Assembly (NCBI GenBank): GCA_018268055.1
Contig: JAFDXF010000086.1
Location: forward strand, 124,001 to 188,000
From: Bacteroidota bacterium
GTDB taxonomy: Bacteria; Bacteroidota; Bacteroidia; Chitinophagales; Chitinophagaceae
Length of the DNA: 64,000 nucleotides
Direction: 5' to 3'
Part shown: positions 38,626-48,682 of the stretch, in pieces
Layout: each line of letters begins with the position of its first letter
How positions within the stretch are numbered: position 1 is the first letter of the stretch
Made by a program: the position numbers and the translations under genes
The notes under the pieces: model-generated
What the model saw: the letters and a program-made list of their open reading frames with translations, nothing else
Database searches by the model: none
What the model was told of the DNA's origin: nothing

Positions 38626-39951
38626 TTAATTTTTAATCGTTCCTGTCAACTTCTTAATCTCCAGATCTGCTTTCAGATAATCTATAACTGCCGACAAGTA
38701 ATTTTGCTGTGCTTCACGAAGTGCATTGTCTGCTAATAAAACATCAGTCAGCGTTGCTGTTCCTTGCTTTTGTTGCAACACTGTTTTTTCATAAATATCT
38801 TTTGCTAAAATGATTTGGTTTTCTGTATTAGTAATGGTGGATTGTGCAATGGTTCTTTGTCGGATTGCATTTTCAATTTCCATCGTATTCTTTTCAGAAA
38901 TCAATTTAGATTGCAGTTCATTATTGGATATTTCTAATTTCTTTTGATTGATTTTCCGTTGTGTTACCGTTCCGTTGAATAGAGGATAGGACAACTGTAT
39001 TCCTGCAAAACTTACAGGATAGAATTTCAGAAAATCGTTGGGGGTTTTATCGTAACCAAAACCTGTTGTTCCGTAGGAAGCAATCAAATTCAACGAGGGC
39101 AGAAACCGTGATTTGTTCAGCGTACTCAATTCACTATTCAATAGTTTGTTTTGTGCCTGAATAATTCTCAAATCCAATACATTTCCGGCATTATTTTCAG
39201 TTAAAACTTGTTGTTCAATTTCAGAAATAACAGTAATATTTTGCTCTAATGAAATACCGATATTCAGTTTCAACGCATTCAGAATTGAAGTGTATTTATT
39301 GTTCACATTTTCTCTTTGCGTAGCCAACTGTTCAGCTTGTAATTTTACTTTGCTCACATCTGTACCCTTTGCCAACAACTGCTCTTTCAACAGTTCCATA
39401 TTCTTCAATAGTTTTTGGGTATTTATCAGATTGCTTTCCAAGAAATCCAATTGGTGTTTCAGAATTTGAGCATTGTAATACAGCGTAGTAATATCGTATA
39501 AAACCTGTTCTTCCGATTTTTGAAATTGAAGCTGTGTTAGTTCATTGGCAATTTTGGTGTTCTCAATCGCTCCATATACTTGCGGATTGTACAAGGGCAT
39601 TGCCAACTGCACATTTGCATTGATATTATGCGGTACACCAAATTGAAGGTTTCTGAATTGTCCTTCGGGTGCTTGCGGATTGAGTGCATTCATCGGCATC
39701 AGTTGTGTAGGCAATTCCATAAAATACTTATAATCCGTATTGGCAGTAACTTTCGGGATAAGATTAGCTTGTGCTTCTTTCTTCCTTTGTTCACTTATAC
39801 TGATATTGTTCCGATTAATTTGTAAGGTCTTGTTATAAACCTGTGCGGTATCAATACATTGTTTTAAAGTCCAGACTTCCTGTGCCTGAACGGTATTCCA
39901 CCCGAAAATAATCAGTAGAATAGAAATTGGTTTGTGAATGTTCACTAACAT
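38626..39951 (-). CDS. TolC-family outer-membrane channel
   Basis: 441 aa with signal peptide ending VQA. Two OEP repeats, the first starting EVWTLKQCIDTAQVYNKTLQ. Long coiled-coil helices, and C-terminal GTATLTDVLLADNALREAQQ typical of OMF proteins. 25 bp from the adaptor gene. Confidence 0.92.
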   Translation of the reverse strand: MLVNIHKPISILLIIFGWNTVQAQEVWTLKQCIDTAQVYNKTLQINRNNISISEQRKKEAQANLIPKVTANTDYKYFMELPTQLMPMNALNPQAPEGQFRNLQFGVPHNINANVQLAMPLYNPQVYGAIENTKIANELTQLQFQKSEEQVLYDITTLYYNAQILKHQLDFLESNLINTQKLLKNMELLKEQLLAKGTDVSKVKLQAEQLATQRENVNNKYTSILNALKLNIGISLEQNITVISEIEQQVLTENNAGNVLDLRIIQAQNKLLNSELSTLNKSRFLPSLNLIASYGTTGFGYDKTPNDFLKFYPVSFAGIQLSYPLFNGTVTQRKINQKKLEISNNELQSKLISEKNTMEIENAIRQRTIAQSTITNTENQIILAKDIYEKTVLQQKQGTATLTDVLLADNALREAQQNYLSAVIDYLKADLEIKKLTGTIKN

Positions 39952-39972
39952 AATAGAGTAAATTTTTTTAGT

Positions 39973-40377
39973 TTATTCTGTTTTCATTTTATAAAAAGAA
40001 ACTCCCAACCAAATAACAGAAGCAGTCATTGCCATTGCTCCAATTAAAACGAATATGGGAGGAAATCCTAAATATACTTCCAATAAAATTCCTATTGGCA
40101 TAAATAAACCTATCAGAGCTAACCACGAAATAGCTTTTGTATTTTTTAAACTATTGCGGAATTGTAACAAAAGAAAGCCAATAACAATATTCAGAAAAGC
40201 AAATAGATTGCCGTGTACATGAGCTAATCTGCTTTCAAAGTGTTTGCCAGTACTGTAAGCATTTATCCATTCTTCTTTGTCGGGTGCAAAATCACGGAGA
40301 TAAATCAAAAGGAAGCCATAGAGCATAAAAAGCCCCATACTAAGGAATCCTATTGCCATATTGTATTTACCATTCAT
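39973..40377 (-). CDS. Four-helix membrane protein of unknown function
   Basis: 134 aa with four transmembrane helices. RLAHVHGNLFAFLN, containing His-x-His inside a helix, may bind a metal or heme. It lies between the VIT transporter and the TolC gene in one direction with short gaps, so it belongs to the same operon. I do not recognise a named family. Confidence 0.65.
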   Translation of the reverse strand: MNGKYNMAIGFLSMGLFMLYGFLLIYLRDFAPDKEEWINAYSTGKHFESRLAHVHGNLFAFLNIVIGFLLLQFRNSLKNTKAISWLALIGLFMPIGILLEVYLGFPPIFVLIGAMAMTASVIWLGVSFYKMKTE

Positions 40378-40394
40378 AATATTCGTTTAAAAAG

Positions 40395-41108
40395 TTAAAT
40401 ATTTACGCCAAAAATATATCCCACCAAAGCAGATATACCCATTGCTATTGTCCCCCATATCACAATTCTTATTACCGCCTTTTTAATACTTGAACCGCCA
40501 GCTTTAGCAGAAACTGCTCCAAGTATTATTAATGAAACAATAGTGAAAGCATATAAAAAATGAACCATTAACTTTTCAGGAGCAAAAAATGTTACAAGTA
40601 ATGGCAATAATGCACCGGCAGTAAATGATGCGCCTGATGCCATTGCCGCCTGAATAGGGTTTGCCTGACTTACTTCTGTGATACCCAACTCGTCTCTCAC
40701 GTGAGCGGCAAGAGCATCATGCTCCGTTAACTCTTTTGCTACAATCAATGCGGTTTCTTTTTTCAGTCCCCTTCGCTCGTAGATTTGCGCCAGAATGTTT
40801 AATTCTATTTCGGGCATTTCAATTAGCTCCTGACGTTCTCTTTCAATATCGGATTTTTCTATGTCTGTCTGTGAGCTAACCGAAACATATTCACCGGCAG
40901 CCATTGACAAAGCACCCGCTACAAGTCCTGCAATAGTAGCCAACAAAACAGGCTCTCGTACAGAACTTGCCGATGCTACTCCTATAGCAATACTTGACAC
41001 CGAGATAATACCATCATTAGCACCTAACACAGCCGCTCTTAACCAATTACTTTTTTTAATGTAATGGTTATCCAAATAATTATCAATTGTAATATTGTCT
41101 GTTTTCAT
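40395..41108 (-). CDS. VIT1/CCC1-family transporter (Fe2+/Mn2+)
   Basis: 237 aa. Five helices with the VIT signature: KSNWLRAAVLGANDGIISV in TM1, AGALSMAAGEYVSVSSQTD in TM2, then a cytosolic acidic helical region (residues about 90-150), then TM3-5. Exports cytosolic iron or manganese in homologues. Its presence in a TetR-controlled RND operon is unusual. See finding. Confidence 0.92.
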   Translation of the reverse strand: MKTDNITIDNYLDNHYIKKSNWLRAAVLGANDGIISVSSIAIGVASASSVREPVLLATIAGLVAGALSMAAGEYVSVSSQTDIEKSDIERERQELIEMPEIELNILAQIYERRGLKKETALIVAKELTEHDALAAHVRDELGITEVSQANPIQAAMASGASFTAGALLPLLVTFFAPEKLMVHFLYAFTIVSLIILGAVSAKAGGSSIKKAVIRIVIWGTIAMGISALVGYIFGVNI

Positions 41109-41143
41109 TTTTTAATTTTAAAATTATCAAGAGAGTAATTCAT

Positions 41144-41608
41144 TTACTGAAAATAATTTTGATAACCTTGATACGATTTCTCTAATTGATGCACAATTTC
41201 ATCCGCTTCTTTAGCATCATTCGTTTTTTTTAATTTATCTACCAGTTCTAAATGCGGATGTAACCATTTATGCAGTTCTTCATGGCTTTTTCCGCCCATG
41301 GTACAACTTTTAATTAATTGGTCATTTTCAGATTTTAATTGCTCTGCTAAATTTTTATAATCAGTCCCTTTATTTTGTATAAAAGTATTTACTAATTCAG
41401 ATCCTTTTGTAACATAAGGTTTCATCTCTTCGTTTACCTTCCATTTTTCACCATTGTTCAATTCAATAGCTTCTGAACTTTCTTCGTGTTCGTGTTGCTC
41501 ATGTGTTGCTGCTTCCGTCTGTACTTTTTTATCAGAAGTTGCATTGTTGTTACAACTGATAAAAAATGCTCCTAATGCAAAACTTAGAATAATTGTCGTC
41601 TTTCTCAT
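41144..41608 (-). CDS. Putative lipoprotein, His/Glu-rich
   Basis: 154 aa. Lipobox FFISCNN, a linker rich in His and Glu (HEQHEHEESSE), then a helical domain with SCTMGGKSHEELHKWLHPHLE. The His/Cys pattern hints at metal binding in the periplasm, in line with the neighbouring VIT transporter. Second gene of the TetR-led run. Confidence 0.68.
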   Translation of the reverse strand: MRKTTIILSFALGAFFISCNNNATSDKKVQTEAATHEQHEHEESSEAIELNNGEKWKVNEEMKPYVTKGSELVNTFIQNKGTDYKNLAEQLKSENDQLIKSCTMGGKSHEELHKWLHPHLELVDKLKKTNDAKEADEIVHQLEKSYQGYQNYFQ

Positions 41609-41619
41609 GTTATCTATTT

Positions 41620-42207
41620 TTATTTTTCTATCATTTTTAAAATTCCTTTCAAAACGGTTTTTCCGTCTTTTACTAAGTTGGATTTATGTTTGGACAGTTT
41701 CCATTTTAATACAGTCATTCTCATACCTCCTATAATAATCGTGGTGAGAGTAGAAGAACCAATTAATTTATTGTAAGCTCCATTTTTCTGACCTTCTTCA
41801 ATATTTGTATTCACATATACCTGCATCATATCCATAATTTCGGAAACCTTGTTACTTAGGCTTTCATCAAAATGAAAAATACTTTCAGCAAAAATGACAC
41901 TAACAATAGCGGGTTTGTTGGTAAAAGTTTGCAATTGCGAATTAAAGATGGCTCTTAATTTATCTCCTGCCGTATCTGTTGGTTTAAAGACAATAGACTC
42001 AATACGAGTTTTCATTTCGGTTTTGAAATACTCCAATAAACTCAACAAAATTTCATTCTTGCTTTTGAAGTGGCGATACAAAGCTGGTTCAGACAAGCCA
42101 ATATCTTCAGCAAGCGTTTTAATAGTCAAATTTTGGATTCCAAATTTTGAAATACGATTGGTGGCGGCTTCCATAATCTCTATTTGTCTTGTTGTAAACT
42201 GGTTCAT
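41620..42207 (-). CDS. TetR/AcrR-family transcriptional regulator
   Basis: About 195 aa from the ATG at 42207. Helix-turn-helix at residues about 20-45 (LTIKTLAEDIGLSEPALYRHF). Variable ligand-binding C-terminal domain. First gene of a minus-strand run TetR, lipoprotein, VIT, membrane protein, TolC, adaptor, RND pump, with gaps of 11-36 bp, so it probably represses this operon and responds to a pump substrate. Confidence 0.9.
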   Translation of the reverse strand: MNQFTTRQIEIMEAATNRISKFGIQNLTIKTLAEDIGLSEPALYRHFKSKNEILLSLLEYFKTEMKTRIESIVFKPTDTAGDKLRAIFNSQLQTFTNKPAIVSVIFAESIFHFDESLSNKVSEIMDMMQVYVNTNIEEGQKNGAYNKLIGSSTLTTIIIGGMRMTVLKWKLSKHKSNLVKDGKTVLKGILKMIEK

Positions 42208-42396
42208 AATTCTTAATTTCAAAATATCGTTAGTTAGTATTCACTCACAAAGGTAAATAAAAATATTACACGACTAATACATTTTTTTCGCCAAACAATT
42301 TAAAAAAGGGGAAAACTAAATTTTAAGAGTTAACTGATGAATATATCATACAAGAGTTATTGCCTGTTTTCCATAACGAATTGAAATACCTACTCT

Positions 42397-43077
42397 TTAT
42401 CCTTTTATTACTTCCTCAACAAATTTTTCAACTGATAAAGCATCTTTTAATAAAAATGTGCCAATCCTTGTTCTACACAAACTGCTTAGATAAGCGCCAC
42501 AACCAAGTGCTGCGCCGAAATCGTTTGCCAAGCTACGAATATAAGTGCCTGTGCTGCATACCACTCTAAACTGCACAACGGGAAGCTCTACCGAAACTAT
42601 TTCAAATTCTTTGATAGTAATTTTTCGCGGCTCTAATTTCACTTCCTTTCCTTGACGGGCTAATTCATAAACTCTTTTCCCTCCTATCTTAATAGCCGAA
42701 TGTGCAGGTGGCACTTGCATTATCTCTCCTGTAAAATTTTTTGTAGCTTCTATTATTTGCTCAGTCGCTAAATGTTTAAATTCTTTATTCTGCTCGGGGC
42801 TGCTTTCTAAATCATAAGTCGGTGTAGTAGCACCCAAAGTAAATGTTCCGGTATATTCTTTCTCTTGAGCCATGTACTCATTTATCTTCTTGGTAAATTT
42901 TCCGGTGCATACAATCAACAAACCTGTAGCAAGCGGATCTAATGTACCGGCATGTCCTACTTTTTTAATTTTAATCGTGTTTCGAATTTTTCTTACCACA
43001 TCAAAAGATGTCCATTCCAAAGGTTTATCAATCAGTAATACTTTGCCCTGCTCAAATATATTTTCAGGTTTTTCCAT
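42397..43077 (-). CDS. truB: tRNA pseudouridine(55) synthase
   Basis: Makes the TpsiC-loop pseudouridine at tRNA position 55. 226 aa. Catalytic Asp47 in GHAGTLDPLATG. Further family motifs are PPAHSAIKIGGKRVYELARQG and CSTGTYIRSLANDFGAALG. No PUA domain, as usual for the short bacterial form. No detectable gene in the 174 bp between its stop and the TetR start. Confidence 0.96.
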   Translation of the reverse strand: MEKPENIFEQGKVLLIDKPLEWTSFDVVRKIRNTIKIKKVGHAGTLDPLATGLLIVCTGKFTKKINEYMAQEKEYTGTFTLGATTPTYDLESSPEQNKEFKHLATEQIIEATKNFTGEIMQVPPAHSAIKIGGKRVYELARQGKEVKLEPRKITIKEFEIVSVELPVVQFRVVCSTGTYIRSLANDFGAALGCGAYLSSLCRTRIGTFLLKDALSVEKFVEEVIKG

Positions 43078-43134
43078 TCTATAAAATTATCATTTGCTGG
43101 CAGCGCAAACGTTGTAAAAAAAATGCTTCCAAAA

Positions 43135-44610
43135 TTAATAAGCTCTTGCGAAAAGCACTCTTTGTGTAGAAGGCTTACCGGTCAAGATGCATTTTCCATC
43201 TTCTTTTAAATTGTCTAATGGAATACAACGAATCGTTGCTTTTGTTTTTTCTTTAATCGCTTCTTCTGTTTCGGCAGTGCCATCCCAATGTGCAGCAATA
43301 AATCCGCCTTTTTCGTCTAAGAGTTTTTCAAATTCATCCCATGTATTTGCTTGTGTAATATGTGTATCCCGATATGTCTTTGCTTTTTCAAAAAGATTGT
43401 ATTGTATTTCTATCAGCAAACCGGAAACATACTGCGCAATACCATCCAATCCCACTGTTTTTTTCTCTTTAGTATCGCGACGAGCAACTTCTATTACATT
43501 ATTTTCTAAATCTCTTGCACCTAATGCCAAACGAACGGGCACACCTTTCATTTCATATTCGGCGAATTTCCATCCGGGGCGGTTATTATTATTATCATCA
43601 TACTTAACACGAACACCTAAATTTTTCAAATGCTCTATTATTTCTTTCACCTTTGTATCTATCTGTGCTTTTTGTTCATCGCCTTTGTAGATTGGAACAA
43701 TTACTACTTGCAAAGGAGCAATTTTGGGAGGTAGTACCAAACCTTGATCATCACTGTGTGCCATTACTAATGCTCCAACCAATCTTGTACTTACTCCCCA
43801 ACTTGTAGCCCACACATATTCTTGTTGATTGGCATTGTTTAAAAATTTTACATCAAATGCTTTTGCAAAATTTTGTCCAAGGAAGTGAGAAGTACCTGCT
43901 TGCAATGCTTTACCATCTTGCATCAATGCTTCAATGCAATAAGTATCTTCTGCACCGGCGAAACGCTCTGAAGCTGTTTTCACACCTTTGATAACAGGCA
44001 CGGCCATATATTCTTCTACAAAAGTGGCATACACATTCAGCATCTTTTCTGTTTCTTCAATGGCTTCCTCACGGGTAGCATGTGCCGTATGTCCTTCTTG
44101 CCATAAAAATTCGGCAGTACGTAAAAATAATCTCGTTCTCATTTCCCAACGCACCACATTTGCCCATTGATTGATCAGTAAAGGCAAATCTCTATAAGAT
44201 TGAATCCAGTCTTTGTATGTACTCCAGATAATCGTTTCACTCGTAGGGCGAACGATTAATTCTTCTTCGAGTTTTGCTTCAGGATCAACTATAACGCCAC
44301 CGCCATTCGGATCATTTTTTAAACGATAGTGTGTTACCACTGCACATTCTTTGGCAAATCCTTCTACGTGTGCGGCTTCTTTGCTTAAAAAACTTTTTGG
44401 AATAAACAAAGGGAAATAGGCATTTACATGCCCGGTATCTTTAAACATCTTATCCAGAGCATCACGCATATTCTCCCAAAGGGCAAATCCATAAGGTTTA
44501 ATAACCATACAACCTCTGACTGCGGAATAGTCCGCCAGCTCACCTTTCAACACTAAATCATTATACCATTGTGCATAATCTTGATGTCTGGATGTAATTT
44601 CTTTACTCAT
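43135..44610 (-). CDS. proS: Prolyl-tRNA synthetase (archaeal/eukaryotic-like short type)
   Basis: Class II aaRS, 491 aa, without the editing insertion of the long bacterial form. Starts [20 protein letters not shown]. Motif 2 region [21 protein letters not shown] and motif 3 [16 protein letters not shown] are present. Anticodon-binding domain [20 protein letters not shown], and the C-terminal zinc-like domain ends in Tyr (VLFARAY), a hallmark of this type. Confidence 0.96.
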   Translation of the reverse strand: MSKEITSRHQDYAQWYNDLVLKGELADYSAVRGCMVIKPYGFALWENMRDALDKMFKDTGHVNAYFPLFIPKSFLSKEAAHVEGFAKECAVVTHYRLKNDPNGGGVIVDPEAKLEEELIVRPTSETIIWSTYKDWIQSYRDLPLLINQWANVVRWEMRTRLFLRTAEFLWQEGHTAHATREEAIEETEKMLNVYATFVEEYMAVPVIKGVKTASERFAGAEDTYCIEALMQDGKALQAGTSHFLGQNFAKAFDVKFLNNANQQEYVWATSWGVSTRLVGALVMAHSDDQGLVLPPKIAPLQVVIVPIYKGDEQKAQIDTKVKEIIEHLKNLGVRVKYDDNNNNRPGWKFAEYEMKGVPVRLALGARDLENNVIEVARRDTKEKKTVGLDGIAQYVSGLLIEIQYNLFEKAKTYRDTHITQANTWDEFEKLLDEKGGFIAAHWDGTAETEEAIKEKTKATIRCIPLDNLKEDGKCILTGKPSTQRVLFARAY

Positions 44611-44677
44611 TTTATTGAAAATTTTAAAACCACTAATTCTTTAAACTTAATTTAACAGTGTTTGATGCAATTTTTTT

Positions 44678-44710
44678 GAAACTGGATAAATCTTTGTTGT
44701 GTTAACTTTG
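44678..44710 (+). promoter_or_regulatory. Possible promoter of the lipoprotein gene at 44778
   Basis: TAACTTTG at 44703-44710 matches the -7 consensus TAnnTTTG exactly. The best TTTG upstream (about 44676) is somewhat too far (24 bp), so the -33 element is weak. It lies in the divergent space between proS and the lipoprotein gene. Confidence 0.45.
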
Positions 44711-44777
44711 CAATTGTTCCGCTAATTAAGTCGGGCAAAAGTAGTAACTTCATTATTAACAAAACAATTCGTTTGCC

Positions 44778-45455
44778 ATGAAATCTGCATTATTAATTCT
44801 GGGTATGACATTATTGGTATTCAGTAGCTGTACTACTGCCTATAAAACCGGCCAAACACCCGATGACGTTTACTATTCTCCGGTGCGTGCACAAGACGAA
44901 TATCAAACATCACAAAAAAATGATGATCGCCAATACCGTAATAATGACGACTATTACAGCGATCGTTATCTGCGTATGAAAGTAGCCGATCGTACACGCT
45001 GGAGTGATTTAGACGATTGGTATTATAACGATTATCGCTACAGACGCTATTATCCTTACTATAACGATTGGAATGCATATTCTTATTGGAACAGCTATTA
45101 CAACCCCTACTATAACAACTATGTGATTGTAAACCCTAAAACTGTAAACACTTACAACAAGCCCAGAACAGTAAATCTAAATACCTATACTCCGACTAAT
45201 CCGGCTCGTACAAATAGCAATGCAAAAACAGGCTATACAGGAAGAAGTTCGAACGATGATTATTATACTACTCCAAAAAACAGTAGTTCCAATAACAATA
45301 ACGGAGGAAGTGTATTAAGAAATATCTTTAATGGGTCTAATTCAAGTTCTTCCAATAATAATTCAGGAAGCTCTAACAACAATACAAGTTCCGGCAATTC
45401 AGGTAGTTCAAATACTTCAAGCGGCAGCAGTAGTGCACCGGTAAGAAGATTTTAA
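44778..45455 (+). CDS. Low-complexity Tyr/Asn/Ser-rich lipoprotein
   Basis: 225 aa. Lipobox FSSCTT at residues about 15-20. The middle is Tyr/Arg/Asp-rich (YYNDYRYRRYYPYYNDW), and the last 60 residues are almost only Ser, Asn and Gly with a few Thr. Such sequence suggests a surface-exposed or disordered envelope protein. No function can be assigned. Confidence 0.7.
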   Translation: MKSALLILGMTLLVFSSCTTAYKTGQTPDDVYYSPVRAQDEYQTSQKNDDRQYRNNDDYYSDRYLRMKVADRTRWSDLDDWYYNDYRYRRYYPYYNDWNAYSYWNSYYNPYYNNYVIVNPKTVNTYNKPRTVNLNTYTPTNPARTNSNAKTGYTGRSSNDDYYTTPKNSSSNNNNGGSVLRNIFNGSNSSSSNNNSGSSNNNTSSGNSGSSNTSSGSSSAPVRRF

Positions 45456-45513
45456 TTCGCACAGATTGCATTAGTCAGATTTTTAATAATACAATTCACT
45501 TCAAAATAATTAT

Positions 45514-47064
45514 ATGAAGAAATATCTATTCATATTGACCACGCTTTTTGCCTATACACAAATCAATGCACAAGATCCAACAGATGCACTACGCTATTCT
45601 TGGATTACATCCGGAGGTTCTGCAAGGCAACAAGCTATTGGCGGTGCAATGACTTCTTTGGGTGGAGATATTTCTGCTACATTTGTCAACCCTGCAGGGC
45701 TTGGATTTTACAAAACAGGTGATCTCGTTTTTTCACCCGGATTCAATTTTCTAAATAATAAAGCAACTTATATCAGCAGAACAGAAGCCGATAAAAAAAG
45801 TAATCTTTCCTATGGCACTTCAGGGTTTGTTATTGGCACAGGAACAGATTATAAAAAAAGAAAAAACTCCGGCGCTGCATTCTCAATAGCAATCAATAGA
45901 ACGGCTTCTTTTGGAAACAACCTGCTCTATCGCGGATTAAATAATAAAAGCTCTTACTCTCAAAAATTTTTAGAAGAAATTCAAAACAACAATGATAAGG
46001 ATGCAAACAACGTAGCATCGAATTACCCCTTTGGTACCAGCTTAGCATTTAATACATATTGGATTGACACCATTGCAGGTGGCTCTTCCGGAAACTATCA
46101 GTTTAAAACAAGAGCACCGATTGCTTCCGGCTTGCTTCAAGAAAATGCCGTAACAGAAACTGGCGGCATTACAGAACTTGGATTTGCCGCCGCTATCAAT
46201 ACGAATGACAAATTGTTTTATGGCGCAACACTTGGCTTACCAATTGTAAACTATACTCGCAATGCTACATTTACTGAAGCAGATGCTACAAATAACACGG
46301 CCAACAATTTTGACTTTGCAGCCATAACAGATAATCTGAATACAACCGGTTTGGGTGTAAATGCGAAGCTGGGAATCATTTACAAGCCTCAAGAGTTTTT
46401 GCGATTAGGCTTAGCTATTCACACGCCTACTTTTTATTCTCTTACCGATAAATACAGTACGAACGTAACAACGAATACAGAAACGTATAAAGGACAACTG
46501 ACGCAGAGTTCATCCACACTTACCGGTGGTGTCGATGGTAAATCTGCTTATTATCTCATCTCACCTTTCAGAGTGATGGCCAGTGCTTCTTATGTATTCA
46601 GAGAAATACAAGATGTAAGAAAACAGAAAGGCTTTTTGACTGCTGATATTGAATATGTAAACTATAAATCATCTTCATTTAAAACAGATGCTCAAAGTGA
46701 TAATACTACTTCAACTAAAAATTATTACACTCAACTAAATAGTACGATTAAAAATATCTATAAACCTGCATTTAACTTTAAAATCGGTGGCGAATTAAAG
46801 TTCACTACCATCATGGCAAGATTGGGCGCTGCTTATTATGGCAATCCTTATAAAGATTTAGGTCATGGAGAAAAAGGAAGTCGTTTCCAATTGAGTGGCG
46901 GACTTGGCTATCGCAATAAAGGCATGTTTGTGGATCTTACTTATGTGCATACAATGGGCAAAGATGTTCAGTTTGCATATCGCTTACAGAATAATCCATT
47001 TTATGGTGCTAATATCAAATCTACCAATGGAAATGTACTGTTGACTGTCGGGTTTAAGATTTAA
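45514..47064 (+). CDS. OmpP1/FadL/TodX-type outer-membrane transport protein
   Basis: 516 aa with signal peptide ending INA. After it, ALRYSWITSGGSARQQAIGGAMTS-type start (split: ALRYSWITSGG, then ARQQAIGGAMTSLGGD) and FVNPAGLGFYKTGDLVFSPG are the N-terminal hatch signature of the family. A 14-strand barrel follows, ending VLLTVGFKI. In this phylum such barrels carry hydrophobic compounds. Ligand is unknown. Confidence 0.85.
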   Translation: MKKYLFILTTLFAYTQINAQDPTDALRYSWITSGGSARQQAIGGAMTSLGGDISATFVNPAGLGFYKTGDLVFSPGFNFLNNKATYISRTEADKKSNLSYGTSGFVIGTGTDYKKRKNSGAAFSIAINRTASFGNNLLYRGLNNKSSYSQKFLEEIQNNNDKDANNVASNYPFGTSLAFNTYWIDTIAGGSSGNYQFKTRAPIASGLLQENAVTETGGITELGFAAAINTNDKLFYGATLGLPIVNYTRNATFTEADATNNTANNFDFAAITDNLNTTGLGVNAKLGIIYKPQEFLRLGLAIHTPTFYSLTDKYSTNVTTNTETYKGQLTQSSSTLTGGVDGKSAYYLISPFRVMASASYVFREIQDVRKQKGFLTADIEYVNYKSSSFKTDAQSDNTTSTKNYYTQLNSTIKNIYKPAFNFKIGGELKFTTIMARLGAAYYGNPYKDLGHGEKGSRFQLSGGLGYRNKGMFVDLTYVHTMGKDVQFAYRLQNNPFYGANIKSTNGNVLLTVGFKI

Positions 47065-47118
47065 GAGAAAGGGGGTTAGGGGTTTAGGAGTTTAGGAGTT
47101 TAGGAGTTTAGGGGTTTA
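47065..47118. repeat. Tandem TTTAGGAG/TTTAGGGG octamer repeat
   Basis: From about 47078 to 47118 the octamer TTTAGG(A/G)G is repeated five times with little change. It fills the short space between the FadL-like stop and the stop of the convergent aminotransferase. Likely slippage-prone filler DNA. Confidence 0.8.
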
Positions 47119-48417
47119 GATGGTTTTTGCAAAAGTTTTTATTGCTTCTACCAATACATCTAAATTTTCTGTTGTGGTATAAACATTTGGAGTAACACGC
47201 AAACTTTTAATATTTTCCCAACTAATACTTACTGCATGTATTTTGTATTTGTCCATCAAAAAGGCATCTAATTCAGCAGGGGTTTTACCATCTACCGAAA
47301 CATTTCCAATAGCACATCCCCAATCCGGCGAGAAGGAAGTATGCAATTTTACTTTGGGAATATCTTTAACTCTATCAAACCAATAATTTTTCAAATAATG
47401 TAATCGCTTCTGCTTGCGCTCAATGCCAATCATTTCATGAAACTCTATTGCTTTCCCAATTGCTTGTTCAATGTACATTGGCCTTGTGCCTAATGCCTCA
47501 AACTTTCTAATATCGTCTTTTAAGGGATTATCAGATGTAGCGAATAGAGGGTAAATTGATTTGATTTTTTCTTTACGTACATACAACATACCGCTGCCGA
47601 TAGGCGCATACAGCCACTTGTGCAAGCTTGTAGCAAAATAATCTGCCTCTAAATCGGGAATTTTAAAATCAAAGTGTGCAAAGCTATGTGCGCCATCCAC
47701 CACCACTTCTATTCCTCTTTTGTGCGCTTCTTGTGCTATTTTTTTTACGGGAATTATTTGCCCCATCCAGTTGATGATATGGGTAATGTGTACCACTTTT
47801 GTTTTGGTCGTAAATGCATTGACATACTGACTTACTAAATAATTTTCATCTTCGCTCGGCAGTTCAAGGTTAATCCATTTTACTTTGATGCCGTCTCTTA
47901 ATTCACGCTGCTTATAAGCATTTATCATATTGGGATAATCTTGCAAAGTAGCCACTACTTCATCGCCTGCTTTTAAGGATAAGCCGTAAATAACAGTCTC
48001 CAACCCTTCGGATGAGTTTCTGTTGATGGCAATTTCTTCGGGGGAGCATCCTGCCACCCTTGCTAAGTTTCTTCTCAATGGCTCACGTCCTTGATCTAAT
48101 ACACGCCACATATAATAACTGGGCGCTTCATTGCTGTAATCATAATATCTTTTCATCGCATCCTGCACTGTTTTGGGTGCGGGTGATACGCCTCCATTAT
48201 TCAGATTGATAAGAGAAGATGAAACGGTGAATGACTGTTGAATATAATACCAGAAATCTTCTTCGGTAGCTAAATCGGCAGCGGAAACGCCTTCTGCATT
48301 ACGCAATGCTGCTTCAAGATTTTTTGACCATGCGGGTTTGGATAAAGCTGTAAAAAATGTTGCCGCCGAAAATATTCCAGCTTTCTTTAAAAACTTGCGG
48401 CGATTGGTTTCCGACAT
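47116..48417 (-). CDS. Tat-exported class V aminotransferase (isopenicillin-N-epimerase/CsdA-like)
   Basis: 433 aa. Twin-arginine signal NRRKFLKKAGIFSAATFF at the N-terminus. PLP-fold type I domain with INLNNGGVSPAP, VVVDGAHSFAHFDF (Asp and His stacking the ring) and the Schiff-base lysine in FATSLHKWLYAP. A periplasmic PLP enzyme is unusual, but this Tat-linked subfamily is recurrent in Bacteroidota. Substrate is unknown. Preferred start is ATG 48417. Confidence 0.85.
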   Translation of the reverse strand: MSETNRRKFLKKAGIFSAATFFTALSKPAWSKNLEAALRNAEGVSAADLATEEDFWYYIQQSFTVSSSLINLNNGGVSPAPKTVQDAMKRYYDYSNEAPSYYMWRVLDQGREPLRRNLARVAGCSPEEIAINRNSSEGLETVIYGLSLKAGDEVVATLQDYPNMINAYKQRELRDGIKVKWINLELPSEDENYLVSQYVNAFTTKTKVVHITHIINWMGQIIPVKKIAQEAHKRGIEVVVDGAHSFAHFDFKIPDLEADYFATSLHKWLYAPIGSGMLYVRKEKIKSIYPLFATSDNPLKDDIRKFEALGTRPMYIEQAIGKAIEFHEMIGIERKQKRLHYLKNYWFDRVKDIPKVKLHTSFSPDWGCAIGNVSVDGKTPAELDAFLMDKYKIHAVSISWENIKSLRVTPNVYTTTENLDVLVEAIKTFAKTI

Positions 48418-48682
48418 ATACTATTTTTTTTAAAGTTAGGAATTTTATCAAAACAGTTATTTCCGAAACAACAGAAGAAGGAAAGGCACAAAGGCTTTCA
48501 TTGTCATTAAAAAAAATCTGTATTTTTCCGACTATTCAGAAGTCGTTTTTATTTTCACAACGCTACACTTAATACATAAATCTTAAAACTTAGACACTGC
48601 AGTTTATATTTTTTTCAAACAAAGTTTGCAATAAGCCCAAAAGAAACTAACTTCCAACCTCAACCAACATAAAAAGCGAACG

